In this document: positions 16,499 to 25,561 of the stretch, one piece after another
Layout: the number at the start of each line of letters is the position of its first letter
Numbering within the stretch: the first letter of the stretch is position 1
NCBI RefSeq assembly: GCF_001571345.1
Contig: NZ_BCTP01000001.1
Coordinates: forward strand, 124,001 to 188,000
Length of the DNA stretch: 64,000 nt
Origin: Komagataeibacter xylinus NBRC 15237
Lineage (GTDB): Bacteria > Pseudomonadota > Alphaproteobacteria > Acetobacterales > Acetobacteraceae
Direction of reading: 5' to 3'
The notes under the pieces: model-generated
Database searches by the model: none
Told to the model about the DNA's origin: nothing
Seen by the model: the letters and a program-made list of their open reading frames with translations, nothing else
Translations under genes and position numbers: made by a program

Positions 16499-17859
16499 GC
16501 CGCGAGCCCCGCGCCGATGCTGTTCATCAGCCCCACGAATCCGGGGAAGCTCGTGTCGATGAAGGCGGTATCATCCACGCTGACCGGCTTCCGGGCTGCA
16601 AGGCCCATCACGATGGCGCTCATGGCCAGGCGGTGGTCCATGCGGGTCTCGACCAGCCCGCCACCGGGAATGGCGCCCCCCGTGCCATGCACGATCATGT
16701 CATCGCCCACCACGTCCACCTTGATGCCATTGGCTTCAAGCAGCGCCACGGTGGCGGCAAGGCGGTCGCTTTCCTTCACACGCAGCTCCTCCAGCCCGCG
16801 AAAGCGCGACTGGCCCGTAGCATGGGCGGCGGCCACGGCCAGCACCGGATATTCATCAATCATCGACGGTGCGCGCGTGGCGGGCACGTCCACGCCATGC
16901 AGTGCGCCCGCGGTGGCGGTCAGGTCGCCCACCGGCTCGCCGCCTTCCACGCGCTCGTTGCTGATGGCAAGGTCGGCCCCCATTTCACGCAGCGAGGTAA
17001 ACAGCCCGGTGCGCAGCGGGTTCAGCCCCACGCCCCGCACGGTTACCTTCGAGCCCGGCACCAGCAGCGCTGCCACCAGCACAAAGGCCGCAGAAGACGG
17101 ATCACCGGGCACCACGATGTCACGCGCCACAAGGTCGGGGCGGCCCTGGAGCGTAATCACGCGGCCGCCCGCGCCCATGGGCTCGACCCGCACCTGCGCG
17201 CCGAAGTGGCGCAGCATGTTTTCGGTATGGTCGCGGGTGGCCACGGGTTCTTCCACCCGGGTCTCGCCCGCCGCGTTCAGCCCGGCCAGCAGCACGGCGG
17301 ACTTGACCTGGGCCGAGGCCATCGGCAGCCGGTAGGCCAGCGGCGGCGGGTTGGCGTTGCCCGCGATGGCCAGCGGCAGCCGCCCGCCCTGGCGCGAAAG
17401 GAACGTGGCCCCGGTGGCGGCCAGCGGGTCGGTCACGCGCTTCATCGGGCGGCCACGCAGGCTGGCATCGCCCGTCATGACCGAGGTGAAGCCGTGGCTG
17501 GCCAGAATGCCCGACAGCAGGCGCGCCGCCGTGCCGGAATTGCCCATGTCCAGCACATCGGCGGGTTCACGCAGCCCATCGAGCCCGCAGCCCTGCACGC
17601 ACCACTGGCCTGCCCCCTCGCGGGTGATGTCCGCGCCAAGGGCACGCATGGCATCGGCGGTGCGCAGCACGTCCTCGCCTTCCAGCAGGCCGGTGATGTG
17701 GGTCGTGCCGCGCGCAAGGGCTGCAAACATCAGCGAACGGTGGCTGATCGACTTGTCACCCGGCACATGGACCGAACCGGACAGGGGCGCGCGCGGGGCA
17801 TGAACCGTCAGCGCGCGAACGGAAGAAGGGGCATGATCGGTTTTCATAACGCATCCCAT
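16495..17859 (-). CDS. aroA: 3-phosphoshikimate 1-carboxyvinyltransferase (EPSP synthase)
   Basis: 454 residues. The substrate motif GDKSISHRSLMFAAL lies near residue 34, DMGNSGTAARLLSG near 102, the phosphate-binding DASLRGRPMKR near 130, and LRVKESDRLAAT near 352. The enzyme joins PEP to shikimate-3-phosphate in aromatic amino acid synthesis. The glyphosate loop reads GNSGTA, as in class II-like alphaproteobacterial enzymes (class not certain). ATG 17859 or the in-frame ATG 17847 (MKTDHAPSS) could be used. It is divergent from the FYDLN gene. Confidence 0.97.
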   Translation of the reverse strand: MGCVMKTDHAPSSVRALTVHAPRAPLSGSVHVPGDKSISHRSLMFAALARGTTHITGLLEGEDVLRTADAMRALGADITREGAGQWCVQGCGLDGLREPADVLDMGNSGTAARLLSGILASHGFTSVMTGDASLRGRPMKRVTDPLAATGATFLSRQGGRLPLAIAGNANPPPLAYRLPMASAQVKSAVLLAGLNAAGETRVEEPVATRDHTENMLRHFGAQVRVEPMGAGGRVITLQGRPDLVARDIVVPGDPSSAAFVLVAALLVPGSKVTVRGVGLNPLRTGLFTSLREMGADLAISNERVEGGEPVGDLTATAGALHGVDVPATRAPSMIDEYPVLAVAAAHATGQSRFRGLEELRVKESDRLAATVALLEANGIKVDVVGDDMIVHGTGGAIPGGGLVETRMDHRLAMSAIVMGLAARKPVSVDDTAFIDTSFPGFVGLMNSIGAGLAA

Positions 17860-18027
17860 TCCGTATTCCGGGTGACAAAGTCAATCACAGATCGGCATGA
17901 TCGGGTTGCCGGAGTGCGGGGGCAATGTTTGACATCAGCCGCGCAAACTGGCATGGGGCTGCGCCTTTTGCCACTTCCGGATACGGTGGCTCCATTCATC
18001 ATTAAAAACAGGATCGACAGGTTCAAG

Positions 18028-18366
18028 ATGGCTCAGTCCAACCTCGGCACCAAACGTGTCTGTGTCTCCTGCAGCGCCCGTTTCTACGATCTGAACAAGA
18101 ATCCGGCCGTCTGCCCCAAATGCGGCGCTGAACAGCCCGTGGAACTGCCGCGCCTGCGCCGCCCGGCGGAAGCTGCCCCCGAATCCAAGCCCAAGGCCAG
18201 CGACAACGCGGTCGATAACGACGTGGATGTCGATCTCGACGCCGATGCGGATGAGGATGCAGACACCGTGCTGCCTGACGACGCGGGCCTTGATGACGAT
18301 GATGACGACGACATCAGCAGTGCTGACATCGACGTGAAAACCGACAAGGACGACCACGACAACTGA
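18028..18366 (+). CDS. TIGR02300 family FYDLN-acid domain protein
   Basis: 112 residues. The N-terminus MAQSNLGTKRVCVSCSARFY continues with DLNKNPAVCPKCGAEQPVEL: two CxxC pairs forming a probable zinc ribbon around the FYDLN motif. The C-terminal half is almost entirely Asp/Glu with Ala (about residues 65-112). The family is alphaproteobacterial and of unknown function; it is nearly always beside aroA, as here (divergent). A clear terminator follows at 18374. It could be a nucleic-acid- or ribosome-associated factor, but that is a guess. Confidence 0.93.
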   Translation: MAQSNLGTKRVCVSCSARFYDLNKNPAVCPKCGAEQPVELPRLRRPAEAAPESKPKASDNAVDNDVDVDLDADADEDADTVLPDDAGLDDDDDDDISSADIDVKTDKDDHDN

Positions 18367-18373
18367 GGCCATG

Positions 18374-18404
18374 CGGCCCGGGGCACGCGCTCCGGGCCGT
18401 TTTT
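18374..18404 (+). terminator. Rho-independent terminator after the FYDLN gene
   Basis: Stem CGGCCCGG / CCGGGCCG with a 10-base loop, followed by TTTTT at 18400-18404. It lies 7 bases after the stop codon and immediately before the convergent folB stop. Confidence 0.88.
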
Positions 18405-18407
18405 GCA

Positions 18408-18806
18408 TCAGGCGGGGTTGCGGCGCTCGATCTCGACGCCAACCGATTCGGCATCATCGAAAATATCAAGCTTTTCGATGCTGACGCGCGTGATGCGCAC
18501 GCGCTTTTCCGCCAGCACGCCGGCTGCGATTCGCTCGGCCAGCGTTTCCACCAGTGCGACATGCCCCTGCGCCACAAGCTCGCGCACCAGCAGCACCACA
18601 CGTTCATATGATACCGTGCGGGCCAGATCATCCGCCCCCACCGCCAGCGAGGCGCTGTCAGGCACGCCAAACATCACATTGACGCGAATACGCTGGGTCA
18701 CGCCCTGCTCGTGCTCGAACACGCCGATATGGGCATCAAGCACCATGTTGCGCACGAACAGGCAGCGCAGGTTTTCAGGCTCATTCCACGGCGGGAATAC
18801 GGACAT
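18408..18806 (-). CDS. folB: Dihydroneopterin aldolase
   Basis: 132 residues from ATG 18806. Family features are VRNMVLDAHIGVFEHEQGVT (with the catalytic-region Glu and His), VSYERVVLLVRELV, HVALVETLAERIAAGVL and the ending VRITRVSIEKLDIFDDAESV. It cleaves 7,8-dihydroneopterin to 6-hydroxymethyl-dihydropterin in folate synthesis; some also epimerise. An upstream extension of the frame is rejected because the homology starts here. It lies 25 bases after the SDR stop, the last gene of the dnaX-ybaB-recR-SDR-folB string. Confidence 0.93.
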   Translation of the reverse strand: MSVFPPWNEPENLRCLFVRNMVLDAHIGVFEHEQGVTQRIRVNVMFGVPDSASLAVGADDLARTVSYERVVLLVRELVAQGHVALVETLAERIAAGVLAEKRVRITRVSIEKLDIFDDAESVGVEIERRNPA

Positions 18807-18831
18807 GATGGTTCCTGTCAGTCGGGAGGCT

Positions 18832-19611
18832 TCAGCACACCGGGGCGGCGGGCGACCACTGCATGTGCTGGCCGCCATCAAGGGCAAGCATCTGCCCGGT
18901 CACGGAGGGCAGGCAGATCAGCGACAGGGCCGCGCGCGCGATCTCATCGGGCGTTGCAACCCGGCCCAGCGGCACGGAGGCGCACTGGCGGGCAAACTGC
19001 TCCGGTGTCTGCCTTGGCGTGGGCAGCACGGGACCGGGACCGATGGCGTTGACGCGAATCTGCCGTGGCGCCAGCGCCAGCGCCATGGTCTGGGTCAGCG
19101 TCCATAACGCCGCCTTGGACACGGTATAGCTGACAAAATGGGGCGTGAGCGACCATACGCGCTCATCAAGCATGTTCAGCACCATGCCATCCGCGCCCTT
19201 GGGCAGCAGGCGAGCGAATTCCTGCATCAGCACGAAGGGCGCCCGGGTGTTGGGTTCCATATGGGCGTCCCACCCTGCCCGTGTCGCGTCATTCCATTCA
19301 TCGCGCATGAACACGCTGGCGTTGTTGACCAGCACGCCCACCGGGCCAAGCTGGCGGGTCGCCTCGGCCACGAGCGGCGTGACCATTGCCTCATCCGCCA
19401 GATCGGCGGCCAGCAGCACGGCCCTGCGGCCTGATGCACGGATTTCAGCGGCAGTCTGTTCCGCAGCCTGCGCGGACGTGTTGTAATGCAGCGCGATATC
19501 GAAGCCCGCCTGCGCCAGTTCCAGCGCGATGGCGCGGCCAAGACGGGCCGCACCGCCGGTAACAAGGGCTGTGCGCGGCATGGCGTCAGGCACGGGCCAG
19601 ACCCTGCTCAT
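18832..19611 (-). CDS. SDR oxidoreductase resembling FolM/pteridine reductase
   Basis: 259 residues with the short-chain dehydrogenase fold. The cofactor motif is ALVTGGAARLGRAIALELAQ, i.e. TGxxxRxG instead of the usual TGxxxGxG; Arg at this position is a hallmark of pteridine reductases (PTR1) and FolM. LVNNASVF and the Y-x-x-x-K site (FVSYTVSKAALWTL) are intact. Adjacent folB supports a pterin role, possibly reducing dihydrofolate or dihydromonapterin with NADPH. The start overlaps the recR stop (ATGA, 19608-19611). An ordinary 3-oxoacyl reductase is less likely. Confidence 0.82.
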   Translation of the reverse strand: MSRVWPVPDAMPRTALVTGGAARLGRAIALELAQAGFDIALHYNTSAQAAEQTAAEIRASGRRAVLLAADLADEAMVTPLVAEATRQLGPVGVLVNNASVFMRDEWNDATRAGWDAHMEPNTRAPFVLMQEFARLLPKGADGMVLNMLDERVWSLTPHFVSYTVSKAALWTLTQTMALALAPRQIRVNAIGPGPVLPTPRQTPEQFARQCASVPLGRVATPDEIARAALSLICLPSVTGQMLALDGGQHMQWSPAAPVC

Positions 19612-20207
19612 GCAGGTCTGCGCGCCATGATGGCGGCGGCCAGCGTGCCATCATCAAGCACGTCAAGCGCGCCCCCTACCGGCACGCCCTGCCCCACGCG
19701 GCTGATCTTTATGGTGTCAAAGCGGGCCAGCCGCTCATGCAGCCAGTGCATGGTGGTGGCCCCCTCCACCGTGGCGCCAAGGGCCAGGATCACTTCGCGC
19801 ACGCTGCCCCCGGCAATACGGTCAAGCAGTGGCTGCACGTTGAGGTCATCCGGCCCGATGCCCGACAGCGCGGACAACGTGCCGCCCAGCACCTGGTACA
19901 CGCCACGATGCACGCCCGCGCGCTCGAGCGCCCACAGGTCGCCCACGTTCTCCACCACGCACACCAGCCCCGCATCGCGGGTGGGGTCGGCGCAGATGGC
20001 GCAGGGATCGGTCGTGTCGAGATTGCCGCAACTCGAGCAGGTGCGCACGGCACGCGCCGCCTGCTCCATGGCCTGTGCAAGCGGCAGCATACGGGCATGG
20101 GGCTGGCGCAGCAGGGCCAGCGCTGCCCGGCGGGCCGAGCGGGGCCCAAGCCCCGGCAGGCGGCCCAGCAGGGTTACCAGCCGGTCGATCTCACCCCGCC
20201 CGCTCAT
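19608..20207 (-). CDS. recR: Recombination mediator protein RecR
   Basis: 199 residues, standard length. An N-terminal helix-hairpin-helix (LGRLPGLGPRSARRAALALL) is followed by a C4 zinc finger (CSSCGNLDTTDPCAICADPT), a Toprim domain with VVENVGDLWALE, and the Walker-like tail. RecR works with RecF/RecO to load RecA at gaps. It lies 22 bases after ybaB, conserved order dnaX-ybaB-recR. Confidence 0.98.
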   Translation of the reverse strand: MSGRGEIDRLVTLLGRLPGLGPRSARRAALALLRQPHARMLPLAQAMEQAARAVRTCSSCGNLDTTDPCAICADPTRDAGLVCVVENVGDLWALERAGVHRGVYQVLGGTLSALSGIGPDDLNVQPLLDRIAGGSVREVILALGATVEGATTMHWLHERLARFDTIKISRVGQGVPVGGALDVLDDGTLAAAIMARRPA

Positions 20208-20229
20208 GCATGCCCTCCTGTGCCCTGGT

Positions 20230-20553
20230 TCAGAACGGGAATTTCATCCCGCCCGGCAGGTTCAGGCCGCCGGTGACCTTCTTCATTTCCTCGCTGGCGG
20301 TGGCGTCGAGCTTCTTGCGGGCATCGGCGCTGGCGGCAAGGATCAGGTCCTGCAGCATTTCCATCTCGCCGGGGTCGGCAAGCTTGGGGTCGATGGTGAT
20401 CGACTTCATGTCGCCCTTGCCGTTCATGGTCAGCATGACCATGCCAGCGCCCGCGCTGCCTTCAATGACCATATCTTCAAGCTTGGCCTGCATTTCTTCC
20501 ATGCGGGCCTGCATCTGGGTGGCCTGTTTCATCAGGCCGGCAAGATTTTTCAT
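20230..20553 (-). CDS. YbaB/EbfC family nucleoid-associated protein
   Basis: 107 residues. It opens [20 protein letters not shown], then has [20 protein letters not shown] and [16 protein letters not shown], and ends LPGGMKFPF. This is the classic small dimeric DNA-binding protein encoded between dnaX and recR. It binds DNA broadly and may help organise the nucleoid. It lies 15 bases downstream of dnaX. Confidence 0.97.
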   Translation of the reverse strand: MKNLAGLMKQATQMQARMEEMQAKLEDMVIEGSAGAGMVMLTMNGKGDMKSITIDPKLADPGEMEMLQDLILAASADARKKLDATASEEMKKVTGGLNLPGGMKFPF

Positions 20554-20568
20554 GTTCAGTGTCTCTCC

Positions 20569-22566
20569 TCAGGCAAAATCATCTGCATCCAGATCGTCCT
20601 CTTCTACCAGATCGGCATCAAGAGGGGCGAATTCGAGATCCGGCGCCAGAGTTTCCAGCGCAAGCTCTTCTGGCGGCAGGCCGTAATCATCAAGCGCGTG
20701 ATCGGTCACGGCGCCGAGCCGGGCGGTGGGGAAGACCGCGAGCACCGCCTGCACCAGCGGATGGGCCTCGGCCTGCGCGCGGTGCAGTTCGATGATCTCG
20801 GCCCCCTGCTCTGCAATCGTGGCCTCGCCTTCCTCCTCGGACTGGCGGACCTGCCAGGTGGCATCGCCCGTCATCTCGCGCAGGAAGGTTTCCAGCCGCC
20901 GGGCCAGGCCAGGCAGGCTGTTGCGCTCCACCCGGATCGTGATCAGCGGCGGCGCAAACGCGACAAGATGCACCGCATGGAACAGGTGCCCGTGCAGCAT
21001 GGCGTCACGCCCTGACACAAGGGCTACGGTCTCGCGCCATGTGCGTGGCGAGGGCGCAAGTGGCGTTTCCACCACCCGGCCAATGTCAGCCGCGTGCTGT
21101 GGCGCGGCATCGACCCGCACGCCGCCATTGGCCACCATGCGGATCGTGCCGCCACCACCATCGGGCCCGGGCGCGACACCGGGCGACAGACCTGCCTGCA
21201 CCCCGCCACCCGTGAGGGGAGCCGACCCGCCGGAAACCTGCATGGGCATTGCGCTGGCATCCTGCCCCAGCACGCGGCGCACCACATCACCCGGCGGCGG
21301 CAGGTCGGCCACGTAGCACAGGCGGATCAGCACCATCTCGGCGGCCTGCCTGCGGTCGGGCGCCTGCTCTACTTCAGCCACGCCCTTGAGCAGCATCTGC
21401 CATGTGCGACCCAGCACCGGCACCGGCACGCGCTCGGCCAGGGCGGAACCGCGCCTGCGCTCGGCCTCGGGCATCTCGGGGTTGTCACGCAGGGCGGGAA
21501 TGGCCTTGAGGCGCGAGACGGTGTGCACCAGTTCCAGCACATCGCCCAGCATCACGCCCAGATCGCCGCCACGCTCATACACATCGCCGGTAATGGCCAG
21601 CGCGCGCTCGGGGCGGCCTTCCAGCACGGCATCGAGCAGGTCGAACACCAGCCCACGATCGGCCAGGCCCAGCATGCCCGCCACGAGGTCCAGCCCGATG
21701 GGGGCGGCGTCCGTGCCGCCCTCGCCATCAAGCGTGCCCTGGGCTATGGCCTGATCGAGCAGCGACAGCCCATCGCGCACCGAGCCATCGGCAGCCCGCG
21801 CGATCAGGGCCAGCGCATCGGGGGTGAAGGTGACGTTTTCGGCCCGGGCCACGCGATCGAAATGGGCGGCAAGCTCCACCTGCGGCACACGGCGCAGCGC
21901 GAAGGTCTGGCACCGCGACAGCACCGTGACCGGCACCTTGCGCAGCTCGGTCGTGGCGAAGATGAAGGTGACCTGCGCGGGCGGTTCCTCCAGCGTCTTG
22001 AGCAGCGCGTTGAACGCGTTGCGCGAGAGCATGTGGACCTCATCGATGATGAAGACCTTCATGCGCCCCTGCATGGGCCGGAAGCGGGTCGCCTCGATGA
22101 TTTCGCGCACGTCGTCCACGCCGGTGCGCGAGGCGGCATCCATCTCCAGCACATCGGGGTGGCGGTCGGCGAGAATGGCCACGCAGTTGGGGCACACGCC
22201 GCACGGGTCCGCCGTGGGGCCGCCCTTGCCATCAGGCCCGGTGCAGTTGAGCGCGCGGGCGATGATGCGTGCCGTGGTGGTCTTGCCCACGCCGCGCACG
22301 CCGGTCAGCATGAAGGCATGCGCCACGCGCCCGAGCGCAAAGGCGTTGCGCAGGATGCGGACGGTGGTTTCCTGACCGATCAGATCATCAAATGTGGTGG
22401 GGCGATATTTGCGGGCCAGCACACGGTAGGGTGCGGCGGGTGTTGCATCCGCCACGGCGGGCGGCGCCGGTGGCGGCGGGGCGTCACCAAACAGGCCGGG
22501 GCCATCTGCGGGCGGTGCAGGCAGCCCGGCCTCCTCGGAACGATCCTGATCCGACGAAACGGTCAT
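20569..22566 (-). CDS. dnaX: DNA polymerase III subunits gamma/tau
   Basis: 665 residues from ATG 22566; an upstream frame extension covers only non-conserved residues. The AAA+ clamp-loader core has RKYRPTTFDDLIGQ, Walker A GVRGVGKTTTARIIA, a zinc site including CGVCPNC, Walker B IDEVHMLSRNAFNALLKTLE and FATTELRKVPVTVLSRCQ. The long C-terminal tau region is Pro/Gly-rich in the middle and ends in acidic residues (DLVEEDDLDADDFA). It bridges clamp loader, polymerase and helicase. No clear frameshift slippery site was identified. First protein gene after the SRP RNA. Confidence 0.97.
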   Translation of the reverse strand: MTVSSDQDRSEEAGLPAPPADGPGLFGDAPPPPAPPAVADATPAAPYRVLARKYRPTTFDDLIGQETTVRILRNAFALGRVAHAFMLTGVRGVGKTTTARIIARALNCTGPDGKGGPTADPCGVCPNCVAILADRHPDVLEMDAASRTGVDDVREIIEATRFRPMQGRMKVFIIDEVHMLSRNAFNALLKTLEEPPAQVTFIFATTELRKVPVTVLSRCQTFALRRVPQVELAAHFDRVARAENVTFTPDALALIARAADGSVRDGLSLLDQAIAQGTLDGEGGTDAAPIGLDLVAGMLGLADRGLVFDLLDAVLEGRPERALAITGDVYERGGDLGVMLGDVLELVHTVSRLKAIPALRDNPEMPEAERRRGSALAERVPVPVLGRTWQMLLKGVAEVEQAPDRRQAAEMVLIRLCYVADLPPPGDVVRRVLGQDASAMPMQVSGGSAPLTGGGVQAGLSPGVAPGPDGGGGTIRMVANGGVRVDAAPQHAADIGRVVETPLAPSPRTWRETVALVSGRDAMLHGHLFHAVHLVAFAPPLITIRVERNSLPGLARRLETFLREMTGDATWQVRQSEEEGEATIAEQGAEIIELHRAQAEAHPLVQAVLAVFPTARLGAVTDHALDDYGLPPEELALETLAPDLEFAPLDADLVEEDDLDADDFA

Positions 22567-22635
22567 TGATGCATCCGGGCTGGAGAAGTGGCCATGACGT
22601 ACGCGGCGCGATGGCGACACACAAACTTGTTTCAG

Positions 22636-22732
22636 ATGAGAGACCGGCCATAACCCGGACGAAACTCACTACGGCTGCTTCCTTCCGGACCTGACCAGGT
22701 TAGCAAGGTATCCGTCTACAACCGATCTCCCG
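22636..22732 (-). ncRNA. ffs: Small bacterial signal recognition particle RNA (4.5S type)
   Basis: The minus strand carries the almost invariant SRP apical domain: GGTCAGGTCCGGAAGGAAGC (around 22694-22675), i.e. the symmetric and asymmetric loops plus the GGAA tetraloop that binds Ffh. The outer helix closes perfectly: GAGATCGG (22729-22722) pairs with CCGGTCTC (22646-22639), with one G-U pair. The length of about 97 nt is that of the single-hairpin Gram-negative form. It lies 70 bases upstream of dnaX on the same strand. Ends are estimated from the base-paired helix. Confidence 0.93.
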
Positions 22733-22791
22733 AGCGGGTTCTAACACATACACCCGTCCCATGCACAAGGGGGCGGACAAAAAAATCACGC

Positions 22792-24567
22792 TTATTCCCC
22801 TACAGCCGCACCGGACTGGTGGCGCAGGTCGGCCGCGCCATAATAACGCGCCTGCCCCACCCTGCCGATGCGCGGGCCGCCGACAAGGATGCTCTCGGCA
22901 ACACCCCACGGCGCGTGCTCTTCCACCCTGTAGCCTTCATGGGTAAGCGTGCGGATGGCCGCGGGCGACAGCGCCCCGTGTTCCACCTGCACCACGTCGG
23001 GCTGCCATTGCTCATGGATGCGCGGCAGGTCGACCGCCTGCTGCACGTCAAGCCCGTAATCGACCATGCCGGTCAGCACCGACAGGACGATGGTGGGAAT
23101 GCGCGAGCCGCCGGGGCTGCCCAGCACCATGGCAGGCTGGCCATCATGCGAGACGATGGTCGGCGCCATGGACGAGAGCGGCGTCTTGCCGGGTGCTATG
23201 GCATTGGCCTTGCTGCCCACGATGCCGAACATGTTCGGCTCGCCTGGCCGGGTGGCGAAGTCATCCATCTCGTCATTCATGACCACGCCGGTGCTGCCCG
23301 CCACCACGCCCGCGCCAAACCAGCCATTGAGCGTATAGGTCACCGCTACGGTCATGCCGGACTGGTCAGCGATGGAATAATGGGTGGTTTCCTCCTTCTC
23401 GCCATCCGGCGCGCCGGGGCGCAGGCTGGCGGAGGAAACGGCATGGTTGAGCGGCAGGTACTGGCGTATCTGCGCCGCGTAGGCCGGATCGGTCAGGTGA
23501 CTGATTGGGTTGTTGACGAAGGCGGGGTCGCCAAGGTCCTGCCGGTCGGCATAGGCGTGGCGCATGGCCTCGACCTCACGCTGCACGCCTGCGGCCGTGT
23601 GCAGCCCGAGCGCGTGCATGTCATAGCCCGACAGGATGTTGAGCATCTCGCACAACGCCACACCGCCGCCGCTTGGAGGCGGTGCCGTATCGATATGATA
23701 GCCGCGGTACTCGCAGGTCAGCGGTGCCATCATGCGGGTGTGATAGCTGGCGAAATCCCTGCGCGACAGGATCCCGCCGCCCTTCTCGCTACTTCTGATG
23801 ATCTCTTTCGCCACCGGCCCTTCATAAAAGCCGCTGGCCCCCTTGCGCGCGATGCGCTCAAGCGTGCGGGCCAGGTCGGGCTGTACCAGCCGCTCGCCCG
23901 CCATGAGCGGCGTGCCATCGGGGTGAAGGAATATCTTGCTGGCATAAGGATCTTTGGCAAAAGCTGCCGTGGAGGTATGCAGCAGGTCCACATCGCTGGG
24001 CTTGAGGATGAAGCCGTCACGCGCCAGCGTTATGGCAGGGGCCATCACATCGGCGCGCGGCAGCTTGCCCCACCTGTCATGCACTTCTTCCAGCCCCGCC
24101 ACGGTGCCGGGAATGGCGACCGCTTTCCACCCCTTGGTGGACGCATCGGCAATGACGTGACCCGCCGCATCCTGATACATGGTAGCCGTGGCCGCCCCGG
24201 GCGCATGCTCACGAAAATCGATGAAGGTGGCCTGTCCGTCCGGCAGGCGCAGGGTCATGAAGCCCCCGCCGCCAATATTACCCGCAGCCGGATAGACCAC
24301 CGCCATGGCGTAACCCACCGCAACGGCGGCATCGACCGCGTTGCCGCCGCGCGCGAGGATATCGGCCCCCACATGCGCAGCAAGGTCCTGTGCCACGACC
24401 ACCATGCCATTGCGCCCCGGCGTGGGGGCCATGCCGATGGCCTGGCCGCCCGGCGTATTTTCAAATGCCAGCGGGTCCACCACCGCGGCCTGCCCGGCCA
24501 CCGGCAGGGCCGCGACAAGGCATGAAAGAAGAAGCGCGCGGGTGCGCAGGCCACGGGCGGAAGGCAT
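22792..24567 (-). CDS. ggt: Gamma-glutamyltransferase (periplasmic)
   Basis: 591 residues with a signal peptide (about 1-28, RALLLSCLVAALPVAGQAA). The nucleophile of the small subunit is the Thr of TTHYSIADQSG (near residue 395), where autocleavage forms the two chains. The oxyanion/substrate region is LGSPGGSRIPTIVL; DFREHAP, with its conserved Arg, is in the large subunit. It hydrolyses or transfers the gamma-glutamyl group of glutathione and related amides in the periplasm. It lies 52 bases downstream of map... on the opposite side of a 24568-24619 gap, both on the minus strand. Confidence 0.96.
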   Translation of the reverse strand: MPSARGLRTRALLLSCLVAALPVAGQAAVVDPLAFENTPGGQAIGMAPTPGRNGMVVVAQDLAAHVGADILARGGNAVDAAVAVGYAMAVVYPAAGNIGGGGFMTLRLPDGQATFIDFREHAPGAATATMYQDAAGHVIADASTKGWKAVAIPGTVAGLEEVHDRWGKLPRADVMAPAITLARDGFILKPSDVDLLHTSTAAFAKDPYASKIFLHPDGTPLMAGERLVQPDLARTLERIARKGASGFYEGPVAKEIIRSSEKGGGILSRRDFASYHTRMMAPLTCEYRGYHIDTAPPPSGGGVALCEMLNILSGYDMHALGLHTAAGVQREVEAMRHAYADRQDLGDPAFVNNPISHLTDPAYAAQIRQYLPLNHAVSSASLRPGAPDGEKEETTHYSIADQSGMTVAVTYTLNGWFGAGVVAGSTGVVMNDEMDDFATRPGEPNMFGIVGSKANAIAPGKTPLSSMAPTIVSHDGQPAMVLGSPGGSRIPTIVLSVLTGMVDYGLDVQQAVDLPRIHEQWQPDVVQVEHGALSPAAIRTLTHEGYRVEEHAPWGVAESILVGGPRIGRVGQARYYGAADLRHQSGAAVGE

Positions 24568-24619
24568 GGGCGTTTCCTTTTGGGTCTTGTGGGCGTGTCT
24601 GTCCCTTACGGGCGATGGA

Positions 24620-25426
24620 TCAGGCCTGCGTGTAAGGCGGGCAGGTATAGCCTGCGGGCGAGAGGGTGAAGACCTCGCACCCGTCTTCCGTCACACCCAT
24701 CATGTGCTCGAACTGGGCGGAAAGCGAACGGTCGCGCGTCACCGCCGTCCATCTGTCCTCAAGGATCTTTACATCCGGGCGGCCGATATTGAGCATGGGC
24801 TCGATGGTGAAGAACATGCCCGGACGCAGCACCAGATCCACGTCGGGGCTGTCGTAATGCAGCACGTTGGGCGGCGCGTGGAAGGTGCGCCCGATTCCAT
24901 GCCCGCAGAAATCGCGCACCACCGAAAAGCGCCGTGCCTCGGCATAGGTCTGGATGACACGCCCGATATCATTCAGCGTGGCGCCGGGGCGTACGGCATC
25001 AATGGCCAGCATGAGGGATTCGTAGGTCGCCTCGATCAGCTTCTGCGCGCGCAGCTTGACCTTGCCCACGGTGTACATCCGGCTCGTATCACCGTACCAG
25101 CCATCAAGGATCACGGTCACGTCGATATTGAGGATGTCGCCATCCTTCAGCGTCTTTTCGCCCGGAATGCCGTGGCAGACAACATGATTGATCGAAATGC
25201 AGCTTGAGGCCGGGTAGCCGCGATAGCCCAGCGTGGCGGGCAACGCGCCGTTGGCAATCATGTAATCATGGATCAGGCGGTCGAGTTCCGCCGTGGTCAC
25301 ACCCTCGCGCACATGCGGGGTGATCATGTCGAGCGTGCGGGCGGCAAGCTGGCCTGCCGCCCGCATGCCTACGAAGTCTTCCGGCGTGTGAATCTTTACC
25401 GCGCCGCCGTGCATATCGCCTTCCAT
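24620..25426 (-). CDS. map: Type I methionine aminopeptidase
   Basis: 268 residues from ATG 25426, which has GGAAAGG eight bases upstream; the frame remains open for seven more codons. All five metal ligands are recognisable: the two Asp in LNIDVTVILDGWYGDTSR, His in CGHGIGRTFH, Glu in FFTIEPML, and Glu in TEDGCEVFTLS. The substrate-gripping His of NHVVCHGIPG is present. It removes initiator Met from nascent proteins. It is upstream of ggt on the same strand. Confidence 0.97.
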   Translation of the reverse strand: MEGDMHGGAVKIHTPEDFVGMRAAGQLAARTLDMITPHVREGVTTAELDRLIHDYMIANGALPATLGYRGYPASSCISINHVVCHGIPGEKTLKDGDILNIDVTVILDGWYGDTSRMYTVGKVKLRAQKLIEATYESLMLAIDAVRPGATLNDIGRVIQTYAEARRFSVVRDFCGHGIGRTFHAPPNVLHYDSPDVDLVLRPGMFFTIEPMLNIGRPDVKILEDRWTAVTRDRSLSAQFEHMMGVTEDGCEVFTLSPAGYTCPPYTQA

Positions 25427-25561
25427 GCCGCTAACCTTTCCTGTCATCTGTGCATGACCACCCGCCCGCAGTCATGAGAGGGACAACAGGAACACGCCTG
25501 ACCCGCCTGCCAGCCACGCCGGATGGATAATCGTGCCTTCTATACCCTGTGGCGCGTGCTG

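Noticed and set aside
22819-24525. 568-codon open frame opposite ggt
   Set aside because: No motifs; mirrors the GC-skewed codons of ggt.
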